Assembly: GCA_015663215.1 (NCBI GenBank)
Contig: DQSP01000189.1
Coordinates: 1 to 13,933, forward strand
Length of the DNA stretch: 13,933 bases
From: Sulfurimonas sp.
Lineage (GTDB): Bacteria > Campylobacterota > Campylobacteria > Campylobacterales > Sulfurimonadaceae
Direction of reading: 5' to 3'
Shown here piece by piece: positions 6,156 to 13,933 of the stretch. A program made the translations under genes and the position numbers. Position 1 is the first letter of the stretch, and every line of letters begins with the position of its first letter. The notes under the pieces were generated by a model. It was not told the origin of the DNA. It worked only from the letters and a program-made list of their open reading frames with translations, and searched no databases.

Positions 6156-6944
6156 CTATTTTATATAATTTCGTATTGAAAAATTTAATGCATCATCTTC
6201 ACATACTTCAATACATCTCGCACAATTTGTACATGCACCCATTTTTACCATCTCTGAGGACTTTCCTATCATAAATAGAACCTCTTTTTCAGGACAAACA
6301 ACTTTGCATTCCATACATTCTGTACATTTCTCTGCATCATGTTCTACTCTAAGAAGAGAGTATCTTCCAATGAGTGAGTAAAAACCTCCAAGTGGACATA
6401 CATATCCACACCATCCATTTTCGTGCACTAAAAGGTCAAAGAAAAATATGATTAAGACTACTGCAAAACCAAATCCCATACCAAATACTAAACCCCTATG
6501 TAAAATAGAGATTGGACTCACTAACTCAAATGCTGTTAAACCCATTAAAAACGATAAAACTAAACTTAATCCTAAAATCCAGTAACGAATATTTCTACTC
6601 ATGTATACCCGCTTTTGAATTGCAGAAATTCCCAGTTTTCTTCGTAATAGATTTGCTGCATCTGTTACTATATTCATAGGACACACCCATGAGCAGAACA
6701 TGCGTCCACCTAAAAGTCCATAAAATATAGTAATAATCAAAGCCCCTATAAAAACATCCATCGTGATGATAGAACCTGCAAAGAACATCTGCATCATGGC
6801 AAAAGGATCACTCAAAGGGATACTACCAAATAGTACAGATGAACTTAAATTACCTTCTAACATCTTCACACCATATACATGTGCAAGGATATAAAGTGCA
6901 ATAATTCCAACTTGTGTTATTCGTCTGCTTATTAAGTATCTCAT
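6156..6944 (-). CDS. napH: NapH, membrane quinol dehydrogenase subunit
   Basis: A 262-residue inner-membrane iron-sulfur protein. Four hydrophobic membrane segments lie at roughly 10-28, 58-78, 121-142 and 152-172. Two CxxxCP motifs (CSWVCP 84-89, CGYVCP 179-184) are typical of the NapH/NosR family. Two C-terminal cytoplasmic [4Fe-4S] sites follow at C207/210/213/217 and C238/241/244/248. In Wolinella, NapH with NapG carries electrons from menaquinol to NapB and takes the place of NapC. No napC gene lies in this window, in agreement with that route. The start codon overlaps the napG stop in ATGA, which indicates translational coupling. Confidence 0.94.
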   Translation of the reverse strand: MRYLISRRITQVGIIALYILAHVYGVKMLEGNLSSSVLFGSIPLSDPFAMMQMFFAGSIITMDVFIGALIITIFYGLLGGRMFCSWVCPMNIVTDAANLLRRKLGISAIQKRVYMSRNIRYWILGLSLVLSFLMGLTAFELVSPISILHRGLVFGMGFGFAVVLIIFFFDLLVHENGWCGYVCPLGGFYSLIGRYSLLRVEHDAEKCTECMECKVVCPEKEVLFMIGKSSEMVKMGACTNCARCIEVCEDDALNFSIRNYIK

Positions 6945-7732
6945 TCAAACAATCCTGAGTCATCATTTAAGCTATCAATAGCACTCTTTTTACTTATCTC
7001 TGTTTGAGTTATTTCAGCCTTAGCATTTGCAACTCTCTTTTGGTCTTGTTCATCCCAACCTTTTACATAATGATCACCAGCTCTTCCCATAACAACTTCT
7101 CTAGGGATAATCGTTATAGATGCTTTTTCAGTGATGCAAGCATGCTCACACATACCACAACCAGTACAGACATCAGGCATAACAACTGGCTTCAAAAATG
7201 CATGTTTTCCAGTTCTCTCATTTCTTCCATACTCTAAAACTATAGCTTCATCAAGGAGTGGACATGCTCTATAACAAGCATCACACTGTATACCCCAAAA
7301 AGCTATACAAGCATATGAGTCTACGACTGCCACACCCATTTGTGCTAGATTTATATCTAGTATGCCATCATTACTTACACTAGACTCATCAAGTGCACCT
7401 GTTGGGCATACAGGAACACACGGTATATCTTCACACATATAGCAAGGCATTTCCCTTGCATCAAAGAATGGCGTTCCCATAGGTTTTTTATCGCCGGGTG
7501 CTGCAAGCTTTAATGTGTCGTAAGGGCATGCTGAAACACACAAACCGCACTTAATACAGCTCTTTAAAAAATCTTCTTCTTTAAGTGCACCAGGTGGACG
7601 TAAAAGTAAAGATGCACTAACGGATTCTTCTAAAACAGAGCTCCAAACAAGAGCTCCTATGCCGGCAAGTCCTACTGATCTTGCCATACTTAAAAGAAAC
7701 TTTCTTCTGTCAGTCATATTTACTTTATCCAT
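6941..7732 (-). CDS. napG: NapG, periplasmic four-cluster iron-sulfur protein
   Basis: A 263-residue ferredoxin-like partner of NapH on the periplasmic side. A twin-arginine signal is clear (TDRRKFLL at residues 7-14, then a hydrophobic stretch to about 31). Four cysteine groups follow: C59/62/65/69, C97/100/105/109, C142/150/153/157 and C189/192/195/199, each fit for a [4Fe-4S] cluster. It receives electrons from NapH and passes them on towards NapB. I keep the first ATG, because GAAG lies 6-9 nt upstream; the ATG five codons later has no such site. The gene begins 11 nt after the napA stop. Confidence 0.94.
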   Translation of the reverse strand: MDKVNMTDRRKFLLSMARSVGLAGIGALVWSSVLEESVSASLLLRPPGALKEEDFLKSCIKCGLCVSACPYDTLKLAAPGDKKPMGTPFFDAREMPCYMCEDIPCVPVCPTGALDESSVSNDGILDINLAQMGVAVVDSYACIAFWGIQCDACYRACPLLDEAIVLEYGRNERTGKHAFLKPVVMPDVCTGCGMCEHACITEKASITIIPREVVMGRAGDHYVKGWDEQDQKRVANAKAEITQTEISKKSAIDSLNDDSGLFE

Positions 7733-7743
7733 CTTTTACTTCT

Positions 7744-10572
7744 TTATGCCCTGTATATTTTTACAGCACATTTTTTATAGTCTGTCTGCTTTGACATTGG
7801 ACATGTCGCATCTAAACAAACTTTGTTTATAAATACTTTTTCATCAAACCATGGAACAAAAACAAGTCCACGAGCAGGTCGGTTACGTCCTCGTGTTTCA
7901 ACTCTTGCTTTTACTTTACCACGACGAGATTCAATCCAACAAAGACCACCTTGTTTAAGATCTTTGTCTTTTGCATCTTGTGGGTGCATATAACAGAGTG
8001 CTTCAGGAACTGCACGGTATAGTTCAGGAACACGCATGGTCATCGTTCCTGAGTGCCAGTGTTCTAGTACACGACCTGTACTTAACCAAGTATCGTACTC
8101 TTTGTCTGGAAGTTCTGGTGCATCCATGTAAGGACGAGCAAATATTTTCGCCTTATTTGGAAGTGGTACTTTTTTAGAAGCTTTATCTTTTCCTTCAAGT
8201 GTTCCTGACTGCAGTGCTTTTGCAAGTGTTCCATAAAATGCAAAAGGATTTCCACTTTTCATAGTCTGTGCAGCAGCATATGGATCATACTTGGAGTTAA
8301 AACGCCACTGCGTTTCAACACCATTTACAACCGGCCACTTGAGTCCACGTACTTTATGATAAACATCAAATGGAGCTAAATCATGACCATGACCACGACC
8401 AAACGCAGCATACTCTTCAAAAAGATACTTGTGTACATGAAAACCATAGCCTTCAAATACTTTACCATCAGAGCCTATAACATTACGAGCATCACCATAA
8501 CCTTCTGAGTTGTCATAACCTTTTTGAATTGGGTCTTTTTGATCTAGTTTATATGAACGAGCATCTTCATTGTTAAATAAAATGTCAAACATTGTAGTGT
8601 CACCACTGTAGCCCATATCTTTTGCTTGTTTACGTACATCAGCTAAAGGTGTTTTTCTAGGGCCAGATGGTTCATAAGCTCCCCATAAGTCATCAACTGT
8701 AAAACGTTTTGCATACTCCATCCACTGCCAAGTATCACTCATTGCATCACCAACAGGGATAACCTGCTGTCTCCAGTGCTGTGTACGGCGCTCAGCATTT
8801 CCATAAGCTCCCCACTTCTCATACATCATAGCTGATGGCAAGATGAGATCTGAAACTTTAGCAGAGATACCAGGGTACCCATCAGAAGTTACTATGAAGT
8901 TATCCATTTCACGTGCTGCTTTTATCCAGTGAGTAGCACTTGCTGTATCTTGGTAAGGGTTACATACATTTACCCAAGCAAATTTAACAAGTCCATCTTC
9001 TATATCACGATGAATCTGCATAATATGCTGCTTACCAACACCATTAAGTGTGCCATTTGGTATTTTCCACTTATTTTCAACTATCTCTCTATGTTTTGGA
9101 TTTTTTACCATCATATCTGCTGGAAGTCTATGAGTAAATGTCCCTACTTCTCTCGCAGTTCCACAAGCTGAAGGCTGACCAGTAAGTGAAAATGCTCCTG
9201 AACCTGGTCTTGCTTGTTTGTCAAGTAAAAAGTGAACATTATAAGCTAAAGTATTATCCCAAGTTCCACGTGTATGTTGATTCATACCCATAGTCCAAAA
9301 ACTTACCACTTTACGACCCTCTTCTATGTAGAGTTGTGCTAAATATTTCAGTTTTTTCTTGAAGTCTCTCAACTTTTCATCCGGATCACCCTTACATAAC
9401 TTAGCAGTGTAGCTTAGTGTATATGGTTCGAGTGAGCGCTTATACTCTTCAAAAGATATTTCCCAGTGACCTAGTGTACCACCATTGTTTACCATGGTGT
9501 CACCTTCTTTATAACCAAATGGTTCTAGTGCTGGACCTTCTGCTTTTGAGACTACTTTTGACATCTCTTTTGAAATAGTCTCCATCTCTAAGTCTGTATA
9601 CTTACCTTCTTTAATGGACTTATCATCCGAACGGCGCATTCCATATCCAAGATTTACAGGACCTGCTGCAAAGATGATGTGCTTACGAATAAACTCCCAC
9701 TCAATTGATTCAGGATGATTATAAACTATCTCTCTTGCTATATAGTTCCAAATTGCCGTATCTGTATTTGGTGTAAAGATAATCTCTAAATCTGCTAAAT
9801 CTGAAGTACGATGTGTATAAGTTTGAATAGATACAACTTTAACACGGTCTGGATCGGAAAGCTTTCTATCAGTTACACGTGACCAAAGTATGGGGTGCAT
9901 CTCTGCCATGTTTGATCCCCAAGCGATAACTGTATCTGTAATTTCTATATCATCATAACAACCAGATGGCTCATCTATACCAAATGTTTGGTAAAATCCA
10001 ACAACTGCAGATGCCATACAATGACGAGCATTTGGATCTATCGCGTTTGAACGAAAACCACCTTTCATCATCTTTTGAGCGGCGTACCCTTCCATAACTG
10101 TATACTGACCAGAAGCAAAAACTGCAACTGCTTCAGGACCACCATGTTTGAGTGCTTTTTTTGTATGGATTTCCATCTCATCAAAAGCTCTTTTCCATGA
10201 TACTGGAGCAAATTTTCCATGTTTGTCAAAGTTACCATCTTTGTCTACACGCAGAAGAGGTTTTTTTAATCTATCTGCACCATACATGATTTTTGCATTA
10301 AAATAACCCTTAATACAATTAAGACCACGATTAACAGGAGCGGCAGGATCACCTTTGACTGCAACGATTTTTCTATCGACACCTTCACCACTAGTAGCCA
10401 TCATGATCCCACAGCCAGTACCACAAAAACGACAAGCAGCCTTATCCCAGCGCCATTCGCTCTGTGCTTTTTGTGCCTTTGCCTCTAAGTCTGCTGGGAC
10501 AGACATACCTATTGCTGCAGCTGCTGAAGCAGCGGCTGAACTCTTTAAAAACTCTCTTCTCGTAAGTGACAT
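7744..10572 (-). CDS. napA: NapA, periplasmic nitrate reductase catalytic subunit
   Basis: A 942-residue molybdenum enzyme that reduces nitrate to nitrite in the periplasm. The N-terminus is a twin-arginine signal (TRREFLKS, residues 4-11) with an alanine-rich hydrophobic core, so it is exported folded with its cofactor. C47, C50, C54 and C86 (CRFCGTGC...C) bind the [4Fe-4S] cluster. K88 corresponds to the lysine that conducts electrons between cluster and molybdenum. C185 in [10 protein letters not shown] is the expected molybdenum ligand of the Mo-bis-MGD site. It is longer than E. coli NapA (about 828 residues) because of internal insertions common in Campylobacterota. AGGAGA lies 4 nt before the start. 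It is the first gene of the operon and is transcribed away from the porin gene. Confidence 0.97.
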   Translation of the reverse strand: MSLTRREFLKSSAAASAAAAIGMSVPADLEAKAQKAQSEWRWDKAACRFCGTGCGIMMATSGEGVDRKIVAVKGDPAAPVNRGLNCIKGYFNAKIMYGADRLKKPLLRVDKDGNFDKHGKFAPVSWKRAFDEMEIHTKKALKHGGPEAVAVFASGQYTVMEGYAAQKMMKGGFRSNAIDPNARHCMASAVVGFYQTFGIDEPSGCYDDIEITDTVIAWGSNMAEMHPILWSRVTDRKLSDPDRVKVVSIQTYTHRTSDLADLEIIFTPNTDTAIWNYIAREIVYNHPESIEWEFIRKHIIFAAGPVNLGYGMRRSDDKSIKEGKYTDLEMETISKEMSKVVSKAEGPALEPFGYKEGDTMVNNGGTLGHWEISFEEYKRSLEPYTLSYTAKLCKGDPDEKLRDFKKKLKYLAQLYIEEGRKVVSFWTMGMNQHTRGTWDNTLAYNVHFLLDKQARPGSGAFSLTGQPSACGTAREVGTFTHRLPADMMVKNPKHREIVENKWKIPNGTLNGVGKQHIMQIHRDIEDGLVKFAWVNVCNPYQDTASATHWIKAAREMDNFIVTSDGYPGISAKVSDLILPSAMMYEKWGAYGNAERRTQHWRQQVIPVGDAMSDTWQWMEYAKRFTVDDLWGAYEPSGPRKTPLADVRKQAKDMGYSGDTTMFDILFNNEDARSYKLDQKDPIQKGYDNSEGYGDARNVIGSDGKVFEGYGFHVHKYLFEEYAAFGRGHGHDLAPFDVYHKVRGLKWPVVNGVETQWRFNSKYDPYAAAQTMKSGNPFAFYGTLAKALQSGTLEGKDKASKKVPLPNKAKIFARPYMDAPELPDKEYDTWLSTGRVLEHWHSGTMTMRVPELYRAVPEALCYMHPQDAKDKDLKQGGLCWIESRRGKVKARVETRGRNRPARGLVFVPWFDEKVFINKVCLDATCPMSKQTDYKKCAVKIYRA

Positions 10573-10602
10573 ATTATCTCCTATTATAAAAGTTATAAAT
10601 CA

Positions 10603-10632
10603 AGTATAGCACTTCTTAATTGTATTCAACAA
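10603..10632 (-). promoter_or_regulatory. Putative napA promoter with a possible FNR-like site
   Basis: Read on the - strand, TTGTTG (10632-10627), an 18-bp spacer and TATACT (10608-10603) form a sigma-70-like promoter that would start near 10597, about 25 nt before the ATG. Overlapping the -35 are TTGT-N5-ACAA (10632-10620) and TTGAATACAATTAA (10629-10616). The latter matches the FNR pattern TTGAT-N4-ATCAA at 8 of 10 positions. Control of nap by a Crp/Fnr-family protein is known in Campylobacter (NssR), but the site lies closer to the start than an activator usually does, so this is tentative. Confidence 0.4.
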
Positions 10633-10718
10633 GCTTTTTTTACTAAATTTATAAATTTATAATTATATTTATTATTTAAGCAAATTATAAGTATTTAAGA
10701 TGGATAATTATGTCAGGT

Positions 10719-10724
10719 TATAAT
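10719..10724 (+). promoter_or_regulatory. Putative -10 box of the porin gene
   Basis: TATAAT lies 49 bases before the porin ATG and would give a leader of about 43 nt ending in GGAG (10764-10767). The surrounding 201-bp divergent region is extremely A/T-rich and holds three copies of ATAATTAT (10659-10666, 10704-10711, 10720-10727) and a perfect ATAAATTTAT palindrome (10651-10660). No gene is seen there. Confidence 0.5.
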
Positions 10725-10773
10725 TATTATATAACTATATGATTGACTAGAAAACTAACACAATGGAGAAAAA

Positions 10774-12063
10774 ATGAAAAAAATTTTAATGTCAGCTGTA
10801 ACATTAACAGCAATTATAGGTGCAGGCACTACAACTCTTAGTGCAGATGATGGGATTAATATCTTTAATGATATAAAACTTAAAGGTCAGATTCGTCCTA
10901 GATATGAGTATGCAGATGTAGATAAAGCTACTACAACTTCAGCAAATGCTTTTACAGCTCGTACACACTTAGTTGTAAGTGCTGGTCTTTTAGGAGTTGA
11001 TGGCTTAAGTGCTACTGTTGGTCTTCAAAGTGTAAATAACTTCGGGTATACAAACTACAATAACCCTGGTGGAACAAATTCAAATTCAGATGCAAAAACA
11101 TATGATGTTATCGCTGATGCACAACAAGCGATGCTTTCAGAAGCTTCTCTTGATTATAAGATAGGAAAGACTGCTTTACATGCAGGTCGTTCTCAACTAA
11201 ACCTTGATAATCAACGTTTTATTGGTACTGTTGGTTGGAGACAAACTGAGCGTTCTTATGACACTCTTTATGTAGCCAACAATGATGTAGAGAATTTAAA
11301 TATAACAGCTGCATATGTTTATGGGTTTGCTGGTGTAACTGGTGTTACTACGACAGAAACAAACTCAGTTCTTTTGCATGTAAAATATAAAGTAGCTGAT
11401 GCTTTAACTATTACTGCTTATGATTATATGTTGGCTTCAGTCAGCGATACCATTGGTCTAGCACTTACTGGTAAAATAGATGCAGGTGCAAAACTTACAT
11501 ATCGTGCTGAATATGCTGTACAAACAGATGCGACTATGGAATATGGAAATGCTGCAAACCAAACAAATGTAAAAGCTGATGCAACTTACATAAACTTAGA
11601 TATTGGTGCTAATTTTTCTGGCTTTTTAGCTGGTATTAATTATGAAGTACTAAGTGGTTATGATGAAAATGCTGCTTCAACTACTAAAACACAATTTAAC
11701 CCGGCTTTAGGTACCAATCACAAATTTAATGGTTGGGCTGATGTATTTTATGTAGGTAATAATGGTGCAAATGGTGGTCTAATAGACACTAATATCCGTT
11801 TAGGTTATAAGACAAAAGGATTTGGTAAGCTACTTGCAGTGTATCATGACTTTAAGGCAGAAACTTCTATGAGTGCAACAGTAGGTACAACTGATAACCT
11901 AGGTTCAGAGATTGATGTAGTCTATACAAATAAAGTTCCTGGGGTAAATGGACTTTCAGGTCTTCTTAAATTTGCTTCATATTCAAAAGGTGATGCAACA
12001 AGCTTTAATAATGCCACTGCTGATAAACAAGTAGCATGGGCACAGTTAGACTATAAATTCTAG
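10774..12063 (+). CDS. Outer-membrane porin (Campylobacterota OprD-like type)
   Basis: A 429-residue protein with a Sec signal peptide (MKKILMSAVTLTAIIGAG, probable cut after LSA). The mature start, IKLKGQIRPRYEYADVD, is a typical first beta strand of bacterial porins, and alternating polar/apolar strands continue to the C-terminal WAQLDYKF. The final phenylalanine is the usual outer-membrane assembly signal. It should form a beta-barrel for small solutes. Two conserved-looking blocks, HAGRSQLNLDNQRFIGTVGW and the following ERSYDTLYV, are typical of the alginate/OprD-like porins of this phylum. The gene is divergent from napA, so nitrate or nitrite permeation is possible, but no substrate can be read from the sequence. 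GGAG lies 6 nt before the ATG and a strong hairpin follows the gene. Confidence 0.85.
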   Translation: MKKILMSAVTLTAIIGAGTTTLSADDGINIFNDIKLKGQIRPRYEYADVDKATTTSANAFTARTHLVVSAGLLGVDGLSATVGLQSVNNFGYTNYNNPGGTNSNSDAKTYDVIADAQQAMLSEASLDYKIGKTALHAGRSQLNLDNQRFIGTVGWRQTERSYDTLYVANNDVENLNITAAYVYGFAGVTGVTTTETNSVLLHVKYKVADALTITAYDYMLASVSDTIGLALTGKIDAGAKLTYRAEYAVQTDATMEYGNAANQTNVKADATYINLDIGANFSGFLAGINYEVLSGYDENAASTTKTQFNPALGTNHKFNGWADVFYVGNNGANGGLIDTNIRLGYKTKGFGKLLAVYHDFKAETSMSATVGTTDNLGSEIDVVYTNKVPGVNGLSGLLKFASYSKGDATSFNNATADKQVAWAQLDYKF

Positions 12064-12087
12064 TTCTATTATATAACTCTCAACAAA

Positions 12088-12115
12088 GCACATAAGGATT
12101 TTCATCCTTATGTGC
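12088..12115. terminator. 12-bp hairpin after the porin gene
   Basis: GCACATAAGGAT (12088-12099) and ATCCTTATGTGC (12104-12115) are perfect complements around a TTTC tetraloop, 24 bases after the porin stop. It is the strongest hairpin in the window outside genes. The downstream sequence lacks a T-tract, so it may stop transcription inefficiently or protect the porin mRNA 3' end. Confidence 0.7.
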
Positions 12116-12146
12116 ATATGAGTAAAAAAGACTCACTAACTCCCCT

Positions 12147-12175
12147 CAAAAAATATACTTTTTTGGTAAAATACC
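12147..12175 (+). promoter_or_regulatory. Putative promoter of the phosphatase-kinase gene with symmetric elements
   Basis: A CAAAAAA/TTTTTTG inverted repeat (12147-12153 and 12159-12165) is followed by TAAAAT (12167-12172), which is a fair -10 box 28 bases before the ATG. The T-rich block just upstream resembles the periodic T-tracts of Campylobacterota promoters. The 137-bp gap between porin and kinase otherwise holds only the hairpin at 12088. Confidence 0.35.
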
Positions 12176-12200
12176 TTATATTCACAAAAAAGGTCTTATT

Positions 12201-13838
12201 ATGGCTGCAAACAATATTAAATTCTCAGGCTTTTCACTTGCTAAACGCAAAGAACTCACAGGCGACGACTTCTATGATGTGAGAAATATTGGCGATGTTA
12301 CAATAGCAGTTGTTTGTGATGGAGTAGGAAGTGCAGCTGAGGGTGCAGCTGCTGCTAAACGCACAACAACTCACCTCATGAACAACTTTAAGATTCGTCC
12401 AAAAACATGGAGTATTGAAAAATCAATCAAGACTTTTATAGAATCGATTAACTCCATACTTTATCAAGAATCACAAGTAAACTATGAAGCGAGTGAACTA
12501 GTTACAACACTCACAATAGTAGTCATACAAGGAAATCGTCTATATGGTGCAAATGTAGGTGATAGTCGCGTTTACTTGCATAGAGATAACAAACTCACAC
12601 AACTCTCATCTGATCACTCTATGGATGAACCCGGGTTTGAAAATGTGCTAACACAAGCAATAGGAATTAGCGAGAGTGTTGAAACCTATTATTTTGAAAA
12701 CCTTATTGAAAAAGATGACAAGATTCTTCTTTGTAGCGATGGTTTATATAATGTACTAGAAGATAAACTACTCACACAACATACTGATTTAGGGGCTCAC
12801 TCTTTAGTAAAAAAAGCTAGTAAACTGACACAAGACAACCTCCCAGATGATACTACGGCTGTTGTTATTAATATCCTACAAGCCGATGAGCGTTCTACAT
12901 TAAAACTTCAAAACCTCCCTATACTTAAAACTCTCAAAAAGGGTCAAGCAATAGATGGTTATATATTAACAAAATCCCTTATTCAAAATGATAGAACATG
13001 GTTAGTTCATAAAAAGACAAAAGACTATGTTTTGAAATTTGCACCACTTGAAGCAATAGATGACGAGGGGGTATTAGACATATTTGTTAAAGAAGCATGG
13101 AATGCTAAACGACTAAAAGCAGACTTCTTTCCAAAAGCAGTTATTCCTAAAAACAGAACATCCCGTTACTATGTTATGCAACTCTTTAAAGGTGAAGACC
13201 TTGATGCATACCTCGGTCATAAACATATAACTATAGATGACTCCATAGAACTTGCAAATACTCTTTTAAAAATGTCGCAGTACTTAGTAAAGTTTGATTT
13301 AGTTCATGGAGATATCAAACCTCCAAATATTATGATAGCAAAAGATGATGACGAAAATTTAGAATTTAAAATCATCGACTTTGGAAGCATCACAGAGATT
13401 TTCTCTACTGACTCACAAGCAGGAACACCTAGTTTTCTTGCACCTGAGCGTTTCTTAGGGGAGTCTATAAGTGAGACAACTGAACTTTTCTCTATTGGTG
13501 TGACACTCTATCTTGCACTTACTGGTAAATACCCCTATGGAGAGATAGAACCTTTTCAAAACCCAACATTTAAAGAAGCAAAACAACCAAGCTTTTATAA
13601 TAAAAATATTCCTAATTGGCTCGATAGCATCATAATGCGATCCATTGCCATAGATAAAGAGCAGCGCTACTCACACTACTCGGAAATGAACTTTGAGTTA
13701 CATAACCCAACAAAAGTAAAACCTTACTTTATCAAAAGTGCATCATTGATAGAAAAATCCCCTCTTTTGTTTTATAAAATAGCTTTTTCAATTATGACAT
13801 TTGCGAACTTTATACTTTTATATTTAGTCTTGAAGTAA
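12201..13838 (+). CDS. PP2C phosphatase fused to Ser/Thr protein kinase, membrane-anchored
   Basis: A 545-residue bifunctional signalling protein. Residues 1-230 are a PP2C-type phosphatase: D22/D23, CDGVG (D40), GDSRVY (120-125), CSDGL (D180) and DDTT (D216) provide the metal ligands. Residues 250-500 are a Ser/Thr kinase: VLK (K279), KEA (E298), HGDIKPPN (catalytic D371, K373, N376), DFG (393-395) and APE (414-416). The glycine-rich loop is degenerate (KSLIQNDRTW lacks GxGxxG). A single membrane segment at about 522-543 would tether it to the inner membrane with both domains in the cytoplasm. The same domain order occurs in the protein beside nitrate transporter and nitrite reductase genes in Pseudomonas (PA1782-type), so a role in nitrate or nitrite uptake or assimilation is a reasonable inference. 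AAGG lies about 8 nt before the ATG. Confidence 0.93.
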   Translation: MAANNIKFSGFSLAKRKELTGDDFYDVRNIGDVTIAVVCDGVGSAAEGAAAAKRTTTHLMNNFKIRPKTWSIEKSIKTFIESINSILYQESQVNYEASELVTTLTIVVIQGNRLYGANVGDSRVYLHRDNKLTQLSSDHSMDEPGFENVLTQAIGISESVETYYFENLIEKDDKILLCSDGLYNVLEDKLLTQHTDLGAHSLVKKASKLTQDNLPDDTTAVVINILQADERSTLKLQNLPILKTLKKGQAIDGYILTKSLIQNDRTWLVHKKTKDYVLKFAPLEAIDDEGVLDIFVKEAWNAKRLKADFFPKAVIPKNRTSRYYVMQLFKGEDLDAYLGHKHITIDDSIELANTLLKMSQYLVKFDLVHGDIKPPNIMIAKDDDENLEFKIIDFGSITEIFSTDSQAGTPSFLAPERFLGESISETTELFSIGVTLYLALTGKYPYGEIEPFQNPTFKEAKQPSFYNKNIPNWLDSIIMRSIAIDKEQRYSHYSEMNFELHNPTKVKPYFIKSASLIEKSPLLFYKIAFSIMTFANFILLYLVLK

Positions 13839-13863
13839 TGTATAGCGTTTAAGACTCTTTTAC

Positions 13864-13869
13864 TATAAT
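13864..13869 (+). promoter_or_regulatory. Putative -10 box of the rightmost gene
   Basis: A perfect TATAAT lies 40 bases before the ATG at 13904, in the 65-bp gap after the kinase gene. It suggests that the next gene has its own promoter besides any read-through from the kinase gene. Confidence 0.45.
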
Positions 13870-13903
13870 AAACTTACAAAAAATATTTAAATAAAGTGAG
13901 TTT

Positions 13904-13933
13904 ATGAGCTGGTTAGATTTTTTTCAAACACCA
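13904..13933 (+). CDS. Start of an unrecognised gene, cut by the window edge
   Basis: Ten codons are visible (MSWLDFFQTP). GTGAG at 13896-13900 is a weak ribosome binding site, and a TATAAT box lies upstream. The visible residues are too few to assign a family. Its position just after the phosphatase-kinase gene and in the same direction makes it a candidate functional partner or substrate. Confidence 0.55.
   Translation, partial: MSWLDFFQTP

Noticed and set aside
10355..10609. An 84-residue frame on the + strand opposite the start of napA.
   Set aside because: It is antisense to the conserved Tat signal and iron-sulfur region of NapA and shows no family features. The other small frames opposite nap and narK genes were rejected on the same ground.
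12119..12136. A second small hairpin (TGAGT/ACTCA) after the porin terminator.
   Set aside because: Five base pairs around a 7-nt A-rich loop is within chance expectation in such AT-rich sequence.
1..13933. A search by eye for mobile elements, CRISPR repeats, tRNA genes and signs of recent horizontal transfer.
   Set aside because: No transposase, integrase, regularly spaced repeats or tRNA-like cloverleaf were seen. Base composition looks uniform and the operon order is standard for the phylum, so the window reads as core nitrate-respiration chromosome and not as an accessory island.

Overview
The window looks like a chromosomal stretch from a free-living, nitrate-respiring member of the Campylobacterota (formerly Epsilonproteobacteria), most likely Sulfurimonas or a close relative. 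The basis is AT-rich DNA, very short intergenic gaps, a nap gene order A-G-H-B-F-L-D without napC (the arrangement known from Wolinella and Sulfurimonas), and Campylobacterota-type porin and NapA sequences. Genus is inferred from gene content and not from any search.

Layout, left to right. (1) Bases 1-552 are the 3' part of a CbbQ/NirQ/NorQ-type AAA+ ATPase on the + strand. It ends inside a 19-bp A/T-only inverted repeat. (2) Bases 659-3335 hold two tandem NarK-type nitrate/nitrite transporters, each with its own promoter-like -10 box. Both end in a palindrome built around the stop codon. (3) Bases 3332-10572 on the - strand form one tightly packed operon: napA, napG, napH, napB, napF, napL, napD, then an unrecognised 85-residue gene that overlaps napD by one base. 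(4) Bases 10573-10773 are a divergent promoter region. (5) Bases 10774-12063 (+) encode an outer-membrane porin, followed by a strong 12-bp hairpin. (6) Bases 12201-13838 (+) encode a PP2C phosphatase fused to a Ser/Thr kinase with a C-terminal membrane anchor. (7) The first ten codons of another + strand gene are visible at the right edge.

Working model. The porin would admit small solutes to the periplasm. NapA, with its di-haem partner NapB, reduces nitrate to nitrite there. NapG and NapH form the quinol-to-NapB electron route that replaces NapC. NapF and NapD are cytoplasmic maturation factors, and NapL is a secreted beta-propeller of unknown role. The NarK pair would move nitrate or nitrite across the inner membrane, which a periplasmic reductase does not itself need. 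This suggests nitrite export/uptake, cytoplasmic nitrate sensing or nitrogen assimilation. The phosphatase-kinase fusion resembles the enzyme next to nitrate transporter and assimilation genes in Pseudomonas, so it may control nitrate handling. The NorQ-like gene hints that nitric oxide reductase genes lie to the left.

No gene-free stretch exceeds about 200 bases. I saw no tRNA, rRNA, CRISPR array, insertion sequence or attachment site. The most interesting points are the divergence of the second NarK at its nitrate-signature motif, the small gene coupled to napD, the predicted lipoprotein form of NapB, and the kinase/phosphatase fusion.
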